A DNA stretch of 57,625 nucleotides, from the NCBI RefSeq assembly GCF_000378065.1, contig NZ_KB899161.1, positions 1-57,625 of the forward strand, in the 5' to 3' direction. Of the stretch, positions 7,146-18,500 are shown piece after piece. The notes below the pieces were generated by a model. It had not been told where the DNA came from and made no database searches. It saw only the letters and a program-made list of their open reading frames with translations. How positions within the stretch are numbered: the stretch's first letter is position 1; each line of letters starts with the position of its first letter. The translations under genes were made by a program, and so were the position numbers. Source of the stretch: Porphyromonas gulae DSM 15663. Lineage in GTDB: Bacteria; Bacteroidota; Bacteroidia; Bacteroidales; Porphyromonadaceae.

Positions 7146-9434
7146 ATGGAGCCAAACGTGAGTGCAAAGAATCCCGATATAGAAACGGAAAACAAGGTCT
7201 CGATCAGCGAAGAAGAAGCCCTCGTACAGCGGGAATACTCTTTGTTGATTCAAGACTATTTGAACTCCAACCATCGTCGCAAAGTGGAAAAGATCGACAA
7301 GGCTTTCCACTTGGCCAAGGATGCTCATGCCGGTGCCAAGCGACGTAGCGGGGAGCCTTATATCCTCCACCCTATTGCCGTGGCGCGGATTGTATGTCAG
7401 GAGATAGGGTTGGGATCCACGTCCATCTGTTGTGCCCTGTTGCACGACGTGGTGGAGGATACGGAGTACACCGTGGATGATATGCGCGACATGTTCGGAG
7501 AGAAGGTGGCACAGATCGTCGACGGCCTGACCAAAATATCCGGTGAAGTCTTTAGCAATAGCTCCGCACAGGCCGAGAATTTCCGCAAGCTGATTCTGAC
7601 GATGAATGATGACATCCGCGTTATCCTCATCAAGATTGCCGATCGTTTGCATAATATGCGTACACTGGACTCCATGCTTCCGGCCAAGCAAATGAAGATT
7701 GCAGGCGAGACGCAGTACGTCTATGCTCCCTTGGCACATCGTTTAGGTCTCTTCGCGATCAAGAGCGAGCTGGAAGATTTGAGCTTCAAATACGAGCATC
7801 CGCAGGAATATGAAGCCATCAAGGAAAAGATCCGCATCACCGAACAGCATCGTTTAGAGCTGTTCGAACATTTTGCGACACCGCTCAAACAACGGTTTGC
7901 CGGTATGGGCATGTCCTATGAGATGAAGGCGAGGGTCAAATCCGTCTATTCCATTTGGAAGAAAATGGAAAAGAAAGGGGTTCCTTTCGAAGAGATTTAT
8001 GACCTTTTTGCGGTGCGAATCATATTCGAATCCTCACCCAACGTACCCGACAAAAACCGCTGCTGGGAGATCTATTCGGCCATCACGGATATATATCGCA
8101 ATCGTCCCGACCGTATTCGCGACTGGGTCAGCAATCCCAAAAGCAACGGATACCAAGCACTCCACCTGACGGTCATGGGACCGGATGGCGAGTGGGTGGA
8201 AGTCCAGATCCGTAGCCGAAGGATGGACGACATTGCAGAGAAAGGATTCGCTGCCCACTGGAAATACAAGGGCGACAATGTGGAAGAAGATTCGGAGCTG
8301 GAGAAATGGCTCAGTACCATACAGGAAATACTGGAAAATCCGAACCCGAATGCTCTGGACTTTCTCGATACGATCAAATTGAATCTATTCTCCAACGAGG
8401 TAATGGTGTTCACGCCAAAAGGCGAGATCAAACGTCTGCCGCAGGGAGCTACGGCTTTGGACTTTGCTTATTCGCTTCACTCCGATTTGGGAGATCATTG
8501 TATCGGTGCCAAGGTGAACCACAAACTTGTTCCACTCAGCTATGTACTCAATAGCGGCGATCAGGTGGAAGTACTTTCGAGTAAGAGTCAGCAGCCCACC
8601 GAAGAGTGGTTGCGCTATGTAACTACAGCGCGTGCCAAATCAAAAGTGGATTCCTTCCTCCGACGCAAAAGACGTGAGATGGTCAATCGAGGGGAAGAAA
8701 AGGTAGTCAGCGTTATCCGAACATCCGAATCCATGGTCTCTGCCGAACTTTTGGATAGGATCGCAGCCTATTTCGGTTTCCTCAATCGAGAAACATTCTT
8801 CTACGCTGTCGGTACAGGTACGGTATCTCTGCCCGAAAGCTTCAAGAAACTGCTTCAGGGAGAGCATAGCGGCAACTTCCTGATGAGGGCTATCCGTTCG
8901 GCACTGAAAGCGGGCAAAAGCAACAAAACCTCCTCTCCATCCGGCAAGCCGGCAGAGAAAGAGGATAAGAAAGCTTTCAACACCAAAAAGACTTATATCC
9001 TGCAGGAGGACGAATTCTCCCGCAACTATCAGATCGCTGAATGCTGCAAACCTATTCCGGGTGATGATGCTTTTGGATTTATCAACGATGACGATACCGT
9101 CGTGGTGCACAAGCGATCGTGCCCGATCGCCATGCGTCTGAAGAGCAGCTTCGGCAATCGTATTCTTTCCACCGAATGGAGCCTGCACAGTCACACCTCG
9201 TTCGAAGCCAAACTGGCTCTTAAAGGCATCGACTCCACCGGCATCCTTACTGCCGTAACACAGATTATTTCGGAAGACTTCAACGTCGGCATCAAGCACA
9301 TACAGCTCACGGCCAAGGATGGTATTTTCGAAGGACAAATCCATCTGCTCGTGCACAACTCCGACGACCTGCTCAAAATTTGCCATCGCCTCCGTCAGAA
9401 CAAATATGTACAGTCCGTGGGGCGCGTATCCTGA
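7146..9434 (+). CDS. rsh: RelA/SpoT-family (p)ppGpp synthetase/hydrolase
   Basis: The 762-residue protein has the long RSH layout. The HD hydrolase domain (residues 60-220) carries HDVVEDTEYT and the KIADRLHNMRTLDS motif. The synthetase domain follows at about 270-400, with FAVRIIF, SNPKSNGYQALH and EVQIRS. Then come a TGS domain near 420-480 (VFTPKGEIKRLPQGATALDFAY), a Cys-containing region (AECCKPIPGDD) and a C-terminal ACT domain. Both active sites look intact, so it is probably bifunctional, making and degrading the stringent-response alarmone. It stands alone after the kor terminator. Bacteroidetes often carry two long RSH proteins, so calling it RelA or SpoT from this gene alone would be guesswork. 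Confidence 0.94.
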   Translation: MEPNVSAKNPDIETENKVSISEEEALVQREYSLLIQDYLNSNHRRKVEKIDKAFHLAKDAHAGAKRRSGEPYILHPIAVARIVCQEIGLGSTSICCALLHDVVEDTEYTVDDMRDMFGEKVAQIVDGLTKISGEVFSNSSAQAENFRKLILTMNDDIRVILIKIADRLHNMRTLDSMLPAKQMKIAGETQYVYAPLAHRLGLFAIKSELEDLSFKYEHPQEYEAIKEKIRITEQHRLELFEHFATPLKQRFAGMGMSYEMKARVKSVYSIWKKMEKKGVPFEEIYDLFAVRIIFESSPNVPDKNRCWEIYSAITDIYRNRPDRIRDWVSNPKSNGYQALHLTVMGPDGEWVEVQIRSRRMDDIAEKGFAAHWKYKGDNVEEDSELEKWLSTIQEILENPNPNALDFLDTIKLNLFSNEVMVFTPKGEIKRLPQGATALDFAYSLHSDLGDHCIGAKVNHKLVPLSYVLNSGDQVEVLSSKSQQPTEEWLRYVTTARAKSKVDSFLRRKRREMVNRGEEKVVSVIRTSESMVSAELLDRIAAYFGFLNRETFFYAVGTGTVSLPESFKKLLQGEHSGNFLMRAIRSALKAGKSNKTSSPSGKPAEKEDKKAFNTKKTYILQEDEFSRNYQIAECCKPIPGDDAFGFINDDDTVVVHKRSCPIAMRLKSSFGNRILSTEWSLHSHTSFEAKLALKGIDSTGILTAVTQIISEDFNVGIKHIQLTAKDGIFEGQIHLLVHNSDDLLKICHRLRQNKYVQSVGRVS

Positions 9435-9513
9435 TAGCTGAGGGAGTCTGTCTTTTTATCTTCGTTAGTTCCGTGTCTCAATGGGGTAAATTCGTGCTGT
9501 TTTTGGCGCGAGT

Positions 9514-9544
9514 TTTGCCGATTGGAAGCTTTTTTGTTACTTTG
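9514..9544 (+). promoter_or_regulatory. Putative promoter of rplS
   Basis: TTTG at 9514-9517 is followed, after 19 bp, by TTACTTTG at 9537-9544. This matches the Bacteroidetes -33/-7 pattern except for one base in the -7 element. It implies a 5' leader of about 80 bases before rplS. Confidence 0.6.
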
Positions 9545-9632
9545 CAGTCGCTTTGCGTAATCTCTGACAGGAAATAACGTGCGACCTGTGTATATTGCGT
9601 TTAGTACTTAGCTAATCCAAAAAGCAATACAA

Positions 9633-9998
9633 ATGGACTTTATTAAAATCGTTAACGAAGAGTTCAAATCAGGAAAAGAACATCCCAAGTTTAACAGCGG
9701 TGACACCATCACTGTTGAATATCGTATCAAGGAAGGTAACAAGGAGCGTATCCAGAAGTACCGCGGTGTGGTAATACGCATTAGCGGCCATGGCGACAAG
9801 AAGCGCTTCACTGTTCGCAAAATCTCAGACGGTATCGGTGTAGAGCGTATTTTCCCCATCGAAAGCCCCTTCATTGAAAATATCACCGTTGAGAAGTATG
9901 GTAAGGTACGTCGTGCCAAGCTGTATTACCTGCGTGGCCTGACAGGTAAGAAAGCCCGTATCAAAGAGCGTCGCGTAGCTCTTCCTGCCAAAGACTAA
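9633..9998 (+). CDS. rplS: 50S ribosomal protein L19
   Basis: The 121-residue protein matches bL19 along its whole length: [45 protein letters not shown] and the C-terminal [17 protein letters not shown]. It sits at the interface of the large and small ribosomal subunits. Here it is a single-gene unit with its own promoter and terminator, not in the rpsP-rimM-trmD-rplS operon found in many bacteria. The leader of about 80 bases is long enough for autoregulation, but I see no clear structure in it. Confidence 0.97.
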   Translation: MDFIKIVNEEFKSGKEHPKFNSGDTITVEYRIKEGNKERIQKYRGVVIRISGHGDKKRFTVRKISDGIGVERIFPIESPFIENITVEKYGKVRRAKLYYLRGLTGKKARIKERRVALPAKD

Positions 9999-10104
9999 TT
10001 GACGGATAGCGATTATTGGGAGAGGAGGCTCCTCGCATAAGGAGAGGATGTATATAGAGTTATAATCCTCGTTCCCAAAGAAGCTACAGTCTGCATTATG
10101 CAAA

Positions 10105-10146
10105 GAAGGTGTGTCGAGATTATCTTCCGGCGCACCTTCTCGTTTT
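10105..10146 (+). terminator. Rho-independent terminator of rplS
   Basis: A stem of about 12 bp (10105-10116 with 10128-10139, GAAGGTGTGTCG paired with CGGCGCACCTTC and allowing G-U pairs) is followed by TCGTTTTT. It ends the rplS transcript. Confidence 0.85.
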
Positions 10147-10170
10147 TAACAGAGGAGCCAAGAGAAAGCT

Positions 10171-10213
10171 GAAAACGGGTGTATCGAAAAACAAATTCGA
10201 CACACCCGTTTTC
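10171..10213. terminator. Second strong hairpin after rplS
   Basis: An 18-bp inverted repeat with one mismatch (10171-10188 with 10196-10213; outer arm GAAAACGGGTGT) surrounds a 7-base loop. Both arms are A/T-rich outside and G/C-rich inside, so it could stop transcription in either direction. It lies only 25 bp after the rplS terminator and may be a back-up terminator or a dispersed palindromic element. Confidence 0.6.
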
Positions 10214-10384
10214 GGGTTATTGGCAATGGTACTGGGGAAACGTGACGATTAATCCGATCAGCTGTAAGATGCCGGCGACCCTCGCCTTTTCTTTCCCGAT
10301 AGAGCGCGAATACAATCACGCAAGAAAAGCGAGAAAGTTTTTCGCCTTTACTCCTTACCTTTGTCCGGATCAGGATGTTTCTGA

Positions 10385-11380
<996 letters not shown>

Positions 11381-11502
11381 AAAAAGGGATTTCTATAATC
11401 TTATGATCCGCTCACCCTTGCTCCTGTAACGATCTGTTATGGGGAGAGAGTTTATCGGCCGTAGTATGCGAAGCGAGAGAAAGGGGGAGGAGTCTCCGGA
11501 GA

Positions 11503-12312
11503 TCAATCCTCCAAGAGAGTGTACAAGGCTGAGGGGGATGTACGTTTGAGTACGGTGAGTTCCATATCTTTTCCAACACGGATCCCTTCATTGAATAGGC
11601 GATATTCGATGGATTTCCAGCACAGGTCGGGGTGATTGTTGTCCTTGCTCAGGTGGCACAGCCATACGTGTTTCATCCCCGGATGGAAAGTTCGTGCAAG
11701 GAAGTCGCCCGTTTCCTGATTGCTCAGATGTCCGTTTGGCCCCGATACCCGTTCTTTCAGAAACTCCGGATAGGGTCCGCTTAGCAGCATCTCACAGTCG
11801 TAGTTGGCTTCCATGACGAGGTAATCGGCTTTGGATGCATAGTGAGAGATGGTGTCGGTGATGTGTCCGACGTCGGTGCACAGCGTAAAGCTGAAGCCCG
11901 GAGCCGTGATATGGTAGCCTACGTTTTCTGTGGCATCGTGAGGGATGGGAAAGGCCGTTATATCGAATCCGGCCAGACGAAATGTTTCTTCCTGAATGAT
12001 ATTGCGCCGTGAAAGGAGCGGGAGGTGATCCACGTATCTACTGCTATTGATCCCATTATGCACTCTTTCCGTGGCGAACACGGGCAGATGGAATTTTTCT
12101 CCCAGGCAGCCGATAGTCCGGATATGGTCGGCATGGTCGTGCGTAACCAATACGCCCACTACATTCCCTTCGATGGGTATCTGATGATCTTTAAGGGCTT
12201 TGGAAATGGTTCGTAATGGAATGCCTGCGTCGATAAGCAGTGCCTGATTGCCATTGGAGAGGTAGTAGCAGTTGCCACTACTGCCACTGGCGATACTCAT
12301 GAATTTGATCAT
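11503..12312 (-). CDS. MBL-fold metallo-hydrolase (YycJ/WalJ-like)
   Basis: The 269-residue metallo-beta-lactamase-fold protein resembles the YycJ/WalJ group of small DNA- or RNA-processing hydrolases. The metal-binding motif is THDHADHI, near residue 57. A second histidine lies in PIPHDATENVGYH, an aspartate in CTDVGHITD and a late histidine in LCHLSKDNNH. It opens MIKFMSIASGSSGNCYYL, very typical of the family. In Firmicutes this family is tied to DNA repair or cell-wall signalling; the Bacteroidetes role is not established. It lies 52 bp after the asparaginase gene on the same strand and is probably in its transcript. Confidence 0.85.
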   Translation of the reverse strand: MIKFMSIASGSSGNCYYLSNGNQALLIDAGIPLRTISKALKDHQIPIEGNVVGVLVTHDHADHIRTIGCLGEKFHLPVFATERVHNGINSSRYVDHLPLLSRRNIIQEETFRLAGFDITAFPIPHDATENVGYHITAPGFSFTLCTDVGHITDTISHYASKADYLVMEANYDCEMLLSGPYPEFLKERVSGPNGHLSNQETGDFLARTFHPGMKHVWLCHLSKDNNHPDLCWKSIEYRLFNEGIRVGKDMELTVLKRTSPSALYTLLED

Positions 12313-12364
12313 CTTGCTTTCCGTTCTCCTTTGCTCTTTGTTCTGACAGTTCGGTTGGAGGAGA

Positions 12365-13444
12365 TCAGCATCGGCATTTGTTGTTTTCGTACTCTTCTCC
12401 TACGCTTATTTCTCCCTTTAGAGAGCGTTTCATCTCTGCTTTTACACGCTCCGGTGTATATCCGCGTCCGAATAGATACATGAGCTTGATGATGGCACAC
12501 TCGGTCGTACTGTCATAACCGCTGATAAGCCCGATGGTTTCGAGTTGATGCCCCGTTTCGTATCGATGCATATCCACATAGCCCGATACGCACTGGGTGA
12601 CATTGACGATGACGAGTCCACGCTGAACGGCCTTCTCCAAAGCATCCAGAAACCACGGCTCCATGGGGGCATTGCCGCTACCGTATGTCTCCAGGACTAC
12701 ACCCTTCAGTGAGGAGATACCGAGAATGCTCTCCACCACTTCGCGTGTGATGCCGGGGAATATTTTCAGGATGACAACGTTTCTGTCCATTTCCGTGTGG
12801 ACACTGAGAGCAGCATCTGCCCCTCGGTCGGCTATCAGAGTATCTTCGTACCGAATGTCGATACCGGCATAGGCTAAAGGCGAAAAGTTGTATGAAGCAA
12901 AGGCTTCGAACTGGTCCGCACTGACTTTCGAAGTGCGATTGCCACGCATGAGATAATTGTCGAAGAAAATGCAAACTTCCGGCACACGAGCATAGCCGTT
13001 TTGCTTCGCTGCTGCGATTTCGATGGCGGTAATGAGGTTTTCTTTTCCGTCTGTCCGAAGGGTGCCGATAGGTAGTTGTGATCCGGTCAGGATTACAGGC
13101 TTCTGCAAGTCGTCGAGCATAAAGCTCAAGGCAGAGGCCGTATAGGCCATGGTGTCTGTGCCGTGGAGGATGACGAAACCGTCGTAAGTCCGGTAGTTCT
13201 CTCGAATAGTTTCGGCCAGCCTCACCCATAAGTCCGGTGAGATAGCAGCCGAGTCGATAGGAGGATCGAACTGGATGGAGTCGATTTTGAAACCGAATTT
13301 TTTCAGTTCCGGCACATTGGTTTCCAGATATTTGAAGTCGAAAGCTTCTAATACTCCCGTCTCCGGATTCTCAATCATGCCGATTGTCCCCCCTGTATAT
13401 ATGAGGAGAATCGCAGAACGTCCTGAAGCAGATTTAGTTTGCAT
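12365..13444 (-). CDS. ansA: Type I L-asparaginase
   Basis: The 359-residue cytoplasmic-type asparaginase hydrolyses asparagine to aspartate and ammonia. The first catalytic-threonine motif is IYTGGTIGMIEN, about residue 14, and the second is VILHGTDTMAYTASALSFM, near residue 90, with the HGTDT signature. VILTGSQLPIGTLRTDGKEN is also typical. I used the ATG at 13444 (MQTKSASGRS) because it lies just before the conserved strand. The upstream start at 13495 would add a Pro-rich stretch unlike the family. There is no signal peptide, consistent with type I. It is upstream of the MBL hydrolase gene. It would feed aspartate into the amino-acid fermentation that Kor also serves. Confidence 0.92.
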   Translation of the reverse strand: MQTKSASGRSAILLIYTGGTIGMIENPETGVLEAFDFKYLETNVPELKKFGFKIDSIQFDPPIDSAAISPDLWVRLAETIRENYRTYDGFVILHGTDTMAYTASALSFMLDDLQKPVILTGSQLPIGTLRTDGKENLITAIEIAAAKQNGYARVPEVCIFFDNYLMRGNRTSKVSADQFEAFASYNFSPLAYAGIDIRYEDTLIADRGADAALSVHTEMDRNVVILKIFPGITREVVESILGISSLKGVVLETYGSGNAPMEPWFLDALEKAVQRGLVIVNVTQCVSGYVDMHRYETGHQLETIGLISGYDSTTECAIIKLMYLFGRGYTPERVKAEMKRSLKGEISVGEEYENNKCRC

Positions 13445-13539
13445 TATGTGGTGAGCTAAACAAAACGGTGGCGGTTTTTTCCTGCCGGCTTCCAAGATCG
13501 CGCAGCCATCGGACTATGGCTTTGGATACGGCCGGTGCA

Positions 13540-13547
13540 CAAAGATA
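13540..13547 (-). promoter_or_regulatory. Putative -7 element for ansA
   Basis: On the minus strand this reads TATCTTTG, an exact match to TAnnTTTG, about 95 bp before the chosen ansA start. No TTG element is found at the right spacing. Confidence 0.35.
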
Positions 13548-13672
13548 ATAAAAGCTCGTTCAGAGCATGCTTTACGGCGCCACTTCTTGCAAATTAGTGG
13601 AGCGTGGAGGGAAAATGGAACGGTTTGCGGTGGAAAAAGATGCCGTACTCCGATAAGATTTGTTCGGATGGC

Positions 13673-14443
13673 TTAGAAAGGTGGGGTGACGGGTAGGAAG
13701 AGCCGGTTAGCCGGGCAATCCATTGATGCGGCAGGAATTTTGAAGGTCAGTTCGGGAACAATTTCTGTGAGATTGAGCGAAGTGCAATAGGGAACACTTC
13801 TCTCCAGATTGTTGGCGCGCAGGCGTTCGTAATGATCTCGCCGGCTCAGGTATGCCGTCAACTTCTCATGCGTGTTGTAGTTACCCCAGAGTTCTTGGAA
13901 AACTGAAGCTCCGTCTTCGCAAATGACCTCCTCTCCAAGCCGGACGATCGTAGCAGCCAAAGCACCGGCGAACAGACAATCCTCCGTACTCATCCTGTTT
14001 TGCCAGCCCGAAGCCAGTACCATGACCGGCTTCCGCTTGGCGATGCAGTAGCGAGCGACAGCTTCCAGATTGATAAAAGCCCCGATAATAACGTGCAAGG
14101 CTCCGGCAGCTATGTCGGCGGCACGGGTGCCGTTGGTCGTCGATAGTACGAGCTGTTTCCCCTCTACCGCCCGGCGAGTATATTCTTCGGGAGCATTGCC
14201 GAAATGCGCGAAAGGCAATCGCTCCGTTCCTCGCTCACCTCCTACAAGGAAGCCGTTCTTGGCATAGATTTCCGCCTCCTCGACGGTTGCAATCGGGATG
14301 ATACCTGCAGCACCGTTCATCAGTGCCGTCGTGATCGTGGTGCCGGCACGGAATATATCCACGATGACAACCATGTACTCTTCTTGCTCCGTCTTGTAGT
14401 ATGGATAGAGTACGGGAGAAGGACAGAGACTGATCTGCAGCAT
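13673..14443 (-). CDS. comB: ComB family, 2-phosphosulfolactate phosphatase
   Basis: The 256-residue protein belongs to the ComB family, named for the archaeal and bacterial enzyme that removes phosphate from (2R)-phospho-3-sulfolactate on the way to coenzyme M. Family features are VVIVDIFRAGTTITTAL near residue 25, GERGTERLPFAHFGNAPEEY, the LVLSTTNGTRAA loop near residue 97 and LASGWQNRMSTEDCLFAGAL. The Bacteroidetes substrate is unknown: coenzyme M is not expected here. It lies 9 bp after the lysine-less PLP-enzyme gene and is the last of a tight three-gene unit. A sulfonate or sulfolactate pathway is possible but unproven. Confidence 0.85.
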   Translation of the reverse strand: MLQISLCPSPVLYPYYKTEQEEYMVVIVDIFRAGTTITTALMNGAAGIIPIATVEEAEIYAKNGFLVGGERGTERLPFAHFGNAPEEYTRRAVEGKQLVLSTTNGTRAADIAAGALHVIIGAFINLEAVARYCIAKRKPVMVLASGWQNRMSTEDCLFAGALAATIVRLGEEVICEDGASVFQELWGNYNTHEKLTAYLSRRDHYERLRANNLERSVPYCTSLNLTEIVPELTFKIPAASMDCPANRLFLPVTPPF

Positions 14444-14452
14444 CTGCTACTC

Positions 14453-15532
14453 TTAGTATTTCTCGAGGAATGTCTCCAGAGCTTTGATGAAAAGCTGGTT
14501 CTGAGCAGGTCGCTGCGTAGTGATTCGGACGTAGGATTCGTCGAGACCACGGAAATTAGAAGCATCCCGAATCAGCATATTATGCTCTTCCAACAGATAT
14601 TTTTTCAGTTCGGCTGCAGTCCCTTTCTTCAGCCGAAGGAGGAAAAACGTGGTACCGGAAGGATGTACTTCTACGCCATCGAGGCGATTCAGGGCTGTGA
14701 TAAAATCTACCGTATTGCGTTGCCACTTGCGGATCGGCAGAGTAAATTGTGCAGGATGGATAAGGATGAATTTGGCAGCCTCTATAGCCAGTGCATTTAC
14801 CGCCCACGGGGTACTGAAAGCAGCTACACGCTTCATAAAATCCTTATTGGCCACGATGTAGCCGATACGAAGTCCCGGTATCCCGTAGGCATGACTGAAG
14901 GAATAGACCATGACAAGGTTTTTTCGTCCTTTGATGTCGGCCGGACGAATCACTTCCTCGGTCGTAAACGATACATAGGACTGGTCGAGGACGAATGTCG
15001 TGTCAGGATGATCGTTGAGCAGACGCAGGATCTCTATCCGCTGCAGCAGTCTGCCATCGGGATTGTTCGGATTACAAAGCCAGCAGAAATCTATATTGGA
15101 AAAATCAGCCTCGCCTATATCCTCATTAGAAGGATAGAAGCAGACTTCGTGCTCATACATCCGACAAGCATCTTCATATTCGGCAAAAGAAGGAATGGCT
15201 ATGAGGCTTCGGCTCCCTCTGAATGCCTGTGCTATTTGGTAGAAGGCCGCCGTGGGTCCGTTGGTCACGAGTATGGCGTTATTATCCACACTGTTCCGCT
15301 TGGCGAGCATCTGCCTGAGCGTACCGGCATCCGGCTCGGGGTAGTGCTGAATACAGTTGAGGTTTTCTACCAGATGTTTCTCCAGATGATCTTTATCGCC
15401 ATCTGTCCAGACAGTGGTACTGAAGTTGATTATTTTGCCTGATAAGGGTGTAACGCCTTCATCTCCATGTCCAAAAATCATAGTTCTGTCTCCTTCTCTA
15501 TATTGTAGGTTTCTATTTTGTTCCGGTCTCAT
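14453..15532 (-). CDS. Fold-type I PLP enzyme homologue (CobD/HisC-like) with the PLP lysine replaced by histidine
   Basis: The 359-residue protein (342 if it starts at Met18) has the aminotransferase class I/II fold, nearest in appearance to CobD threonine-phosphate decarboxylase and HisC. LCNPNNPDG (PLP-ring Asn) and VLDQSYVSF (Asp and Tyr) are present, as is PGLRIGY (phosphate-binding Arg). The site that should be S-F-S-K reads YSFSHAYGIPGLRIGY, so the Schiff-base lysine is a His (residue 214, codon at 14891-14893). No lysine sits next to it. The start ATG at 15532 overlaps the upstream stop (ATGA), and comB follows after 9 bp. The function is therefore uncertain: a non-transaminating PLP enzyme, a pseudoenzyme, or an enzyme using His as in ColD. 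Confidence 0.85.
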   Translation of the reverse strand: MRPEQNRNLQYREGDRTMIFGHGDEGVTPLSGKIINFSTTVWTDGDKDHLEKHLVENLNCIQHYPEPDAGTLRQMLAKRNSVDNNAILVTNGPTAAFYQIAQAFRGSRSLIAIPSFAEYEDACRMYEHEVCFYPSNEDIGEADFSNIDFCWLCNPNNPDGRLLQRIEILRLLNDHPDTTFVLDQSYVSFTTEEVIRPADIKGRKNLVMVYSFSHAYGIPGLRIGYIVANKDFMKRVAAFSTPWAVNALAIEAAKFILIHPAQFTLPIRKWQRNTVDFITALNRLDGVEVHPSGTTFFLLRLKKGTAAELKKYLLEEHNMLIRDASNFRGLDESYVRITTQRPAQNQLFIKALETFLEKY

Positions 15533-18500
15533 TGCTCCGCTATTCCCAAAGCCTCGTATATCGCTTGATGCAGCCTTGGGCGTACGCTTGCCGTCATCAG
15601 TGTCTTATTCAGCCGATTGGGGTAAGTTCGATTGGAAAGGAATACAAAGATAAGTTCGTTCTCGGGATCGACCCAAACACAGGTGCCCGTAAATCCCGTA
15701 TGGCCGTAGGTAGAGGAGGAAGCCGATTCCGCCATGCTTGCGCGACCTTTGTCAAACCCGAGACAACGTCTGTTGCCCTTGCCGTGAGTCGTGATGAACT
15801 GTCGAAAGACCTTTTGGTCAATGATTCTGCGGCCTTTGTAGCTGCCTTCGTGAAGGAACATGTCCAACACGCGCGCTACATCCTCTGCCGTGCCGAAAGT
15901 ACCGGCATTGCCCGACACGCCTCCGAGGCATGCGGCAGCTTCGTCGTCCACTGTACCGCGGACGATGCTTTTACGTAGAAATTTGTCGTTCTGTGCCGGT
16001 GCAATGCGCGAAACGGGATACTTATCGAGTGGAAGATAACCGAGCGAACCGGCTCCGATGGGGCGGAATATGCGTTCTTCGACAAAGACATTCAAGCTCT
16101 TGCCCGACACTTTTTCCACAATTTGCTGTAGCAGGATGAACCCCAGATCCGAATACCTGTAGCGTCCGACACCATTGCGAGGAGTAGAAGCGATCGTATT
16201 GAGGACAATTTCTTTGACCTCTTTGGACAGGTACAGATTGGAAGAAAAACGAAACGGATAGTCCGGCCGAAATTGTCCGGAGACCAGATCGGAGCGAAAT
16301 CCGAAGAACGGATTGCCCCACATATTGGTATCTACTCGAACCCATCCCGAACTCCGCCGGGGAGAGAGCAACTTGCCGTCCAGACTGCTACTGTCTATCA
16401 GGGATTCGTAGAAATTGACCGATGGCCGAAGGCCTGCTTCATGAAGCAGAAGCTGCTGTACGGTGATGTCTTTGAGGTCTGTTCCGGCAAAGCGAGGCAA
16501 TAGCGTTCCGAGCCGGTCACTGAGCTTCAATTTCCCATCCTGAACCAGTAGCATCACAGCCGGAGTAGTGGCTACGATCTTGGTGACGGATGCCAAGTCG
16601 TAGATGGTGGAAGAAGATACCTTGCCTCCGTGTGCAGATCCGTCGAGGGTGCCGAAGCTTTTGTCATATACCACCTTGTCCCGATGGACAGCGAGGATAC
16701 GACAACCGGGGAAAGCTCCTTGCCTTAGGGCTTCTTTCGCTATGCGGTCTACCGCCGGCATCGGGATGATAGAGGAGTGGGATTCGGTCGGTGGCATCAT
16801 GTTCGCAGTTGGATCGGTCTCCTCCTCTTCCGGAACAACCGGGATCTCACCACCTGAGGATACCACAACTCTGTCCCGAATCTTGCGAGCTGCCATTCGA
16901 GCAGCCTCCTTTACGTTTTCATATGCCACGACTATAGCCCGTGCTTTGTCCGTAGCCGCCGGAATCCTGTCGGCTACATAGGGCGATGTGAAGAAGACGA
17001 TGGCAGTGTGGTTCTGTTCCGTCAGCCGGTGGAGAAAGGTTCTTGCCCGATCCGGCTGTGTGTGCCGAACCGTGACGATCACAGCATCGTACCCCTTGAG
17101 TTTGGAGAGCAGCTCTTGTGTGCGCGTACTGTTGCTGCCCTTGGTATAGGAATAGCAGTCCTTGCTCGTAAGCCCCAGCTCTTGTGTAAAAGTATTGGTG
17201 GCTGCACCATCCAGATCGATGCATGCAATACGGTTTCCCTCCGAGAGGGGGAGGAACTGCTTCTTGTTTTTGAGAATCGTAATAGACGCCAGCCAGAGGT
17301 TTTCTGCCATCCGTTCCGCTTCACGGTTGTTTACCTGCCGTACCACCTTCTCCGCGGCCTTTTCCTTGGGCAGTTCCTTGCGGATAATGAGCCCATACTT
17401 GAAGGCCAGAATTTTGCGACATTTCTTGTCCAGCAAATCGTTGCTTATCGTCCCGTCTTTTACAGCAGCGAGCACTTCAGAAAAAGCCTTGGCCGGGTCT
17501 ACGGGACCGAGGAGAATATCGTTGCCGGCCAATATGGCACGAACCGAGATCGGCTGCGAACCGGCGCTCTGTACCCCCTGCATGGCCAGCCCATCCGTAA
17601 AGATCAGCCCCTCGAAGCCCATTTCCCGCTGGAGCAGATCGGTGCAGATGGTATAGCTGAGCGATGAGGGTGTATTTTTCTTCGCCTCCAATGCCGGGAC
17701 ATTGAGGTGAGCCGTCATCACTCCGCTGAGGCCGGCTCGGAAAAACTCCTTGAAGGGGAACAATTCGGTCTTGTCCAATTCCTCTCGGGAGGCAAAGACC
17801 GTGGGCAAGGTCTTGTGCGAATCCTCCATCGTATTGCCATGCCCGGGGAAATGCTTGGCCACTGCCATTACGCCACCGTCCTCCAAACCTTGTGCATAGG
17901 CGACTCCCCTTTCCGCCACTTGGCGTGGATTGTCGCCGAAACTACGCGTACCGATAACAGGGTTCTTCGGATTATTGTTCACGTCCAGCACCGGGGCAAA
18001 ATTGACATGAATCCCCATCAGCCGGCATTGGCGCGCTACCTCCCGACCATAGTTGTAAAGGAGCTGATTGTCTTTTTGGTGTCCCAAGCCCATATTGCGA
18101 GGGAAGCGTGGGGCATCTTTCAGACGCATGTGCAAACCCCACTCACCGTCCAGTGCTATCAGCAGAGGGATGCGGGCAGCTTCCTGCAAGTGGCGAGTCA
18201 TCGTGTATTGCTCCGAGAGTGTTCCTTTTTGGAAGAGGATACCCCCGATATGGCAGGAGCGCACCAGTTGTTCGGCTTGCTTTACTTTTTCTCCCTGCAA
18301 AGAGGGGTAAACGATCGGCATGAGCAGTTGGCCTACTTTTTCCTCTGTACTCATGCTCTTGATTCGGTCTTCGACCCACCGATCAACATCCTTACCGTCG
18401 ATCCCCTCGAAGAGGAGAAAGGGATAGTCCTTCGACTGTACGGCACGCATTGTACCCTTGTTCGTACGAGGCGGTGTCATGGCAGTGTACAGCACCGACA

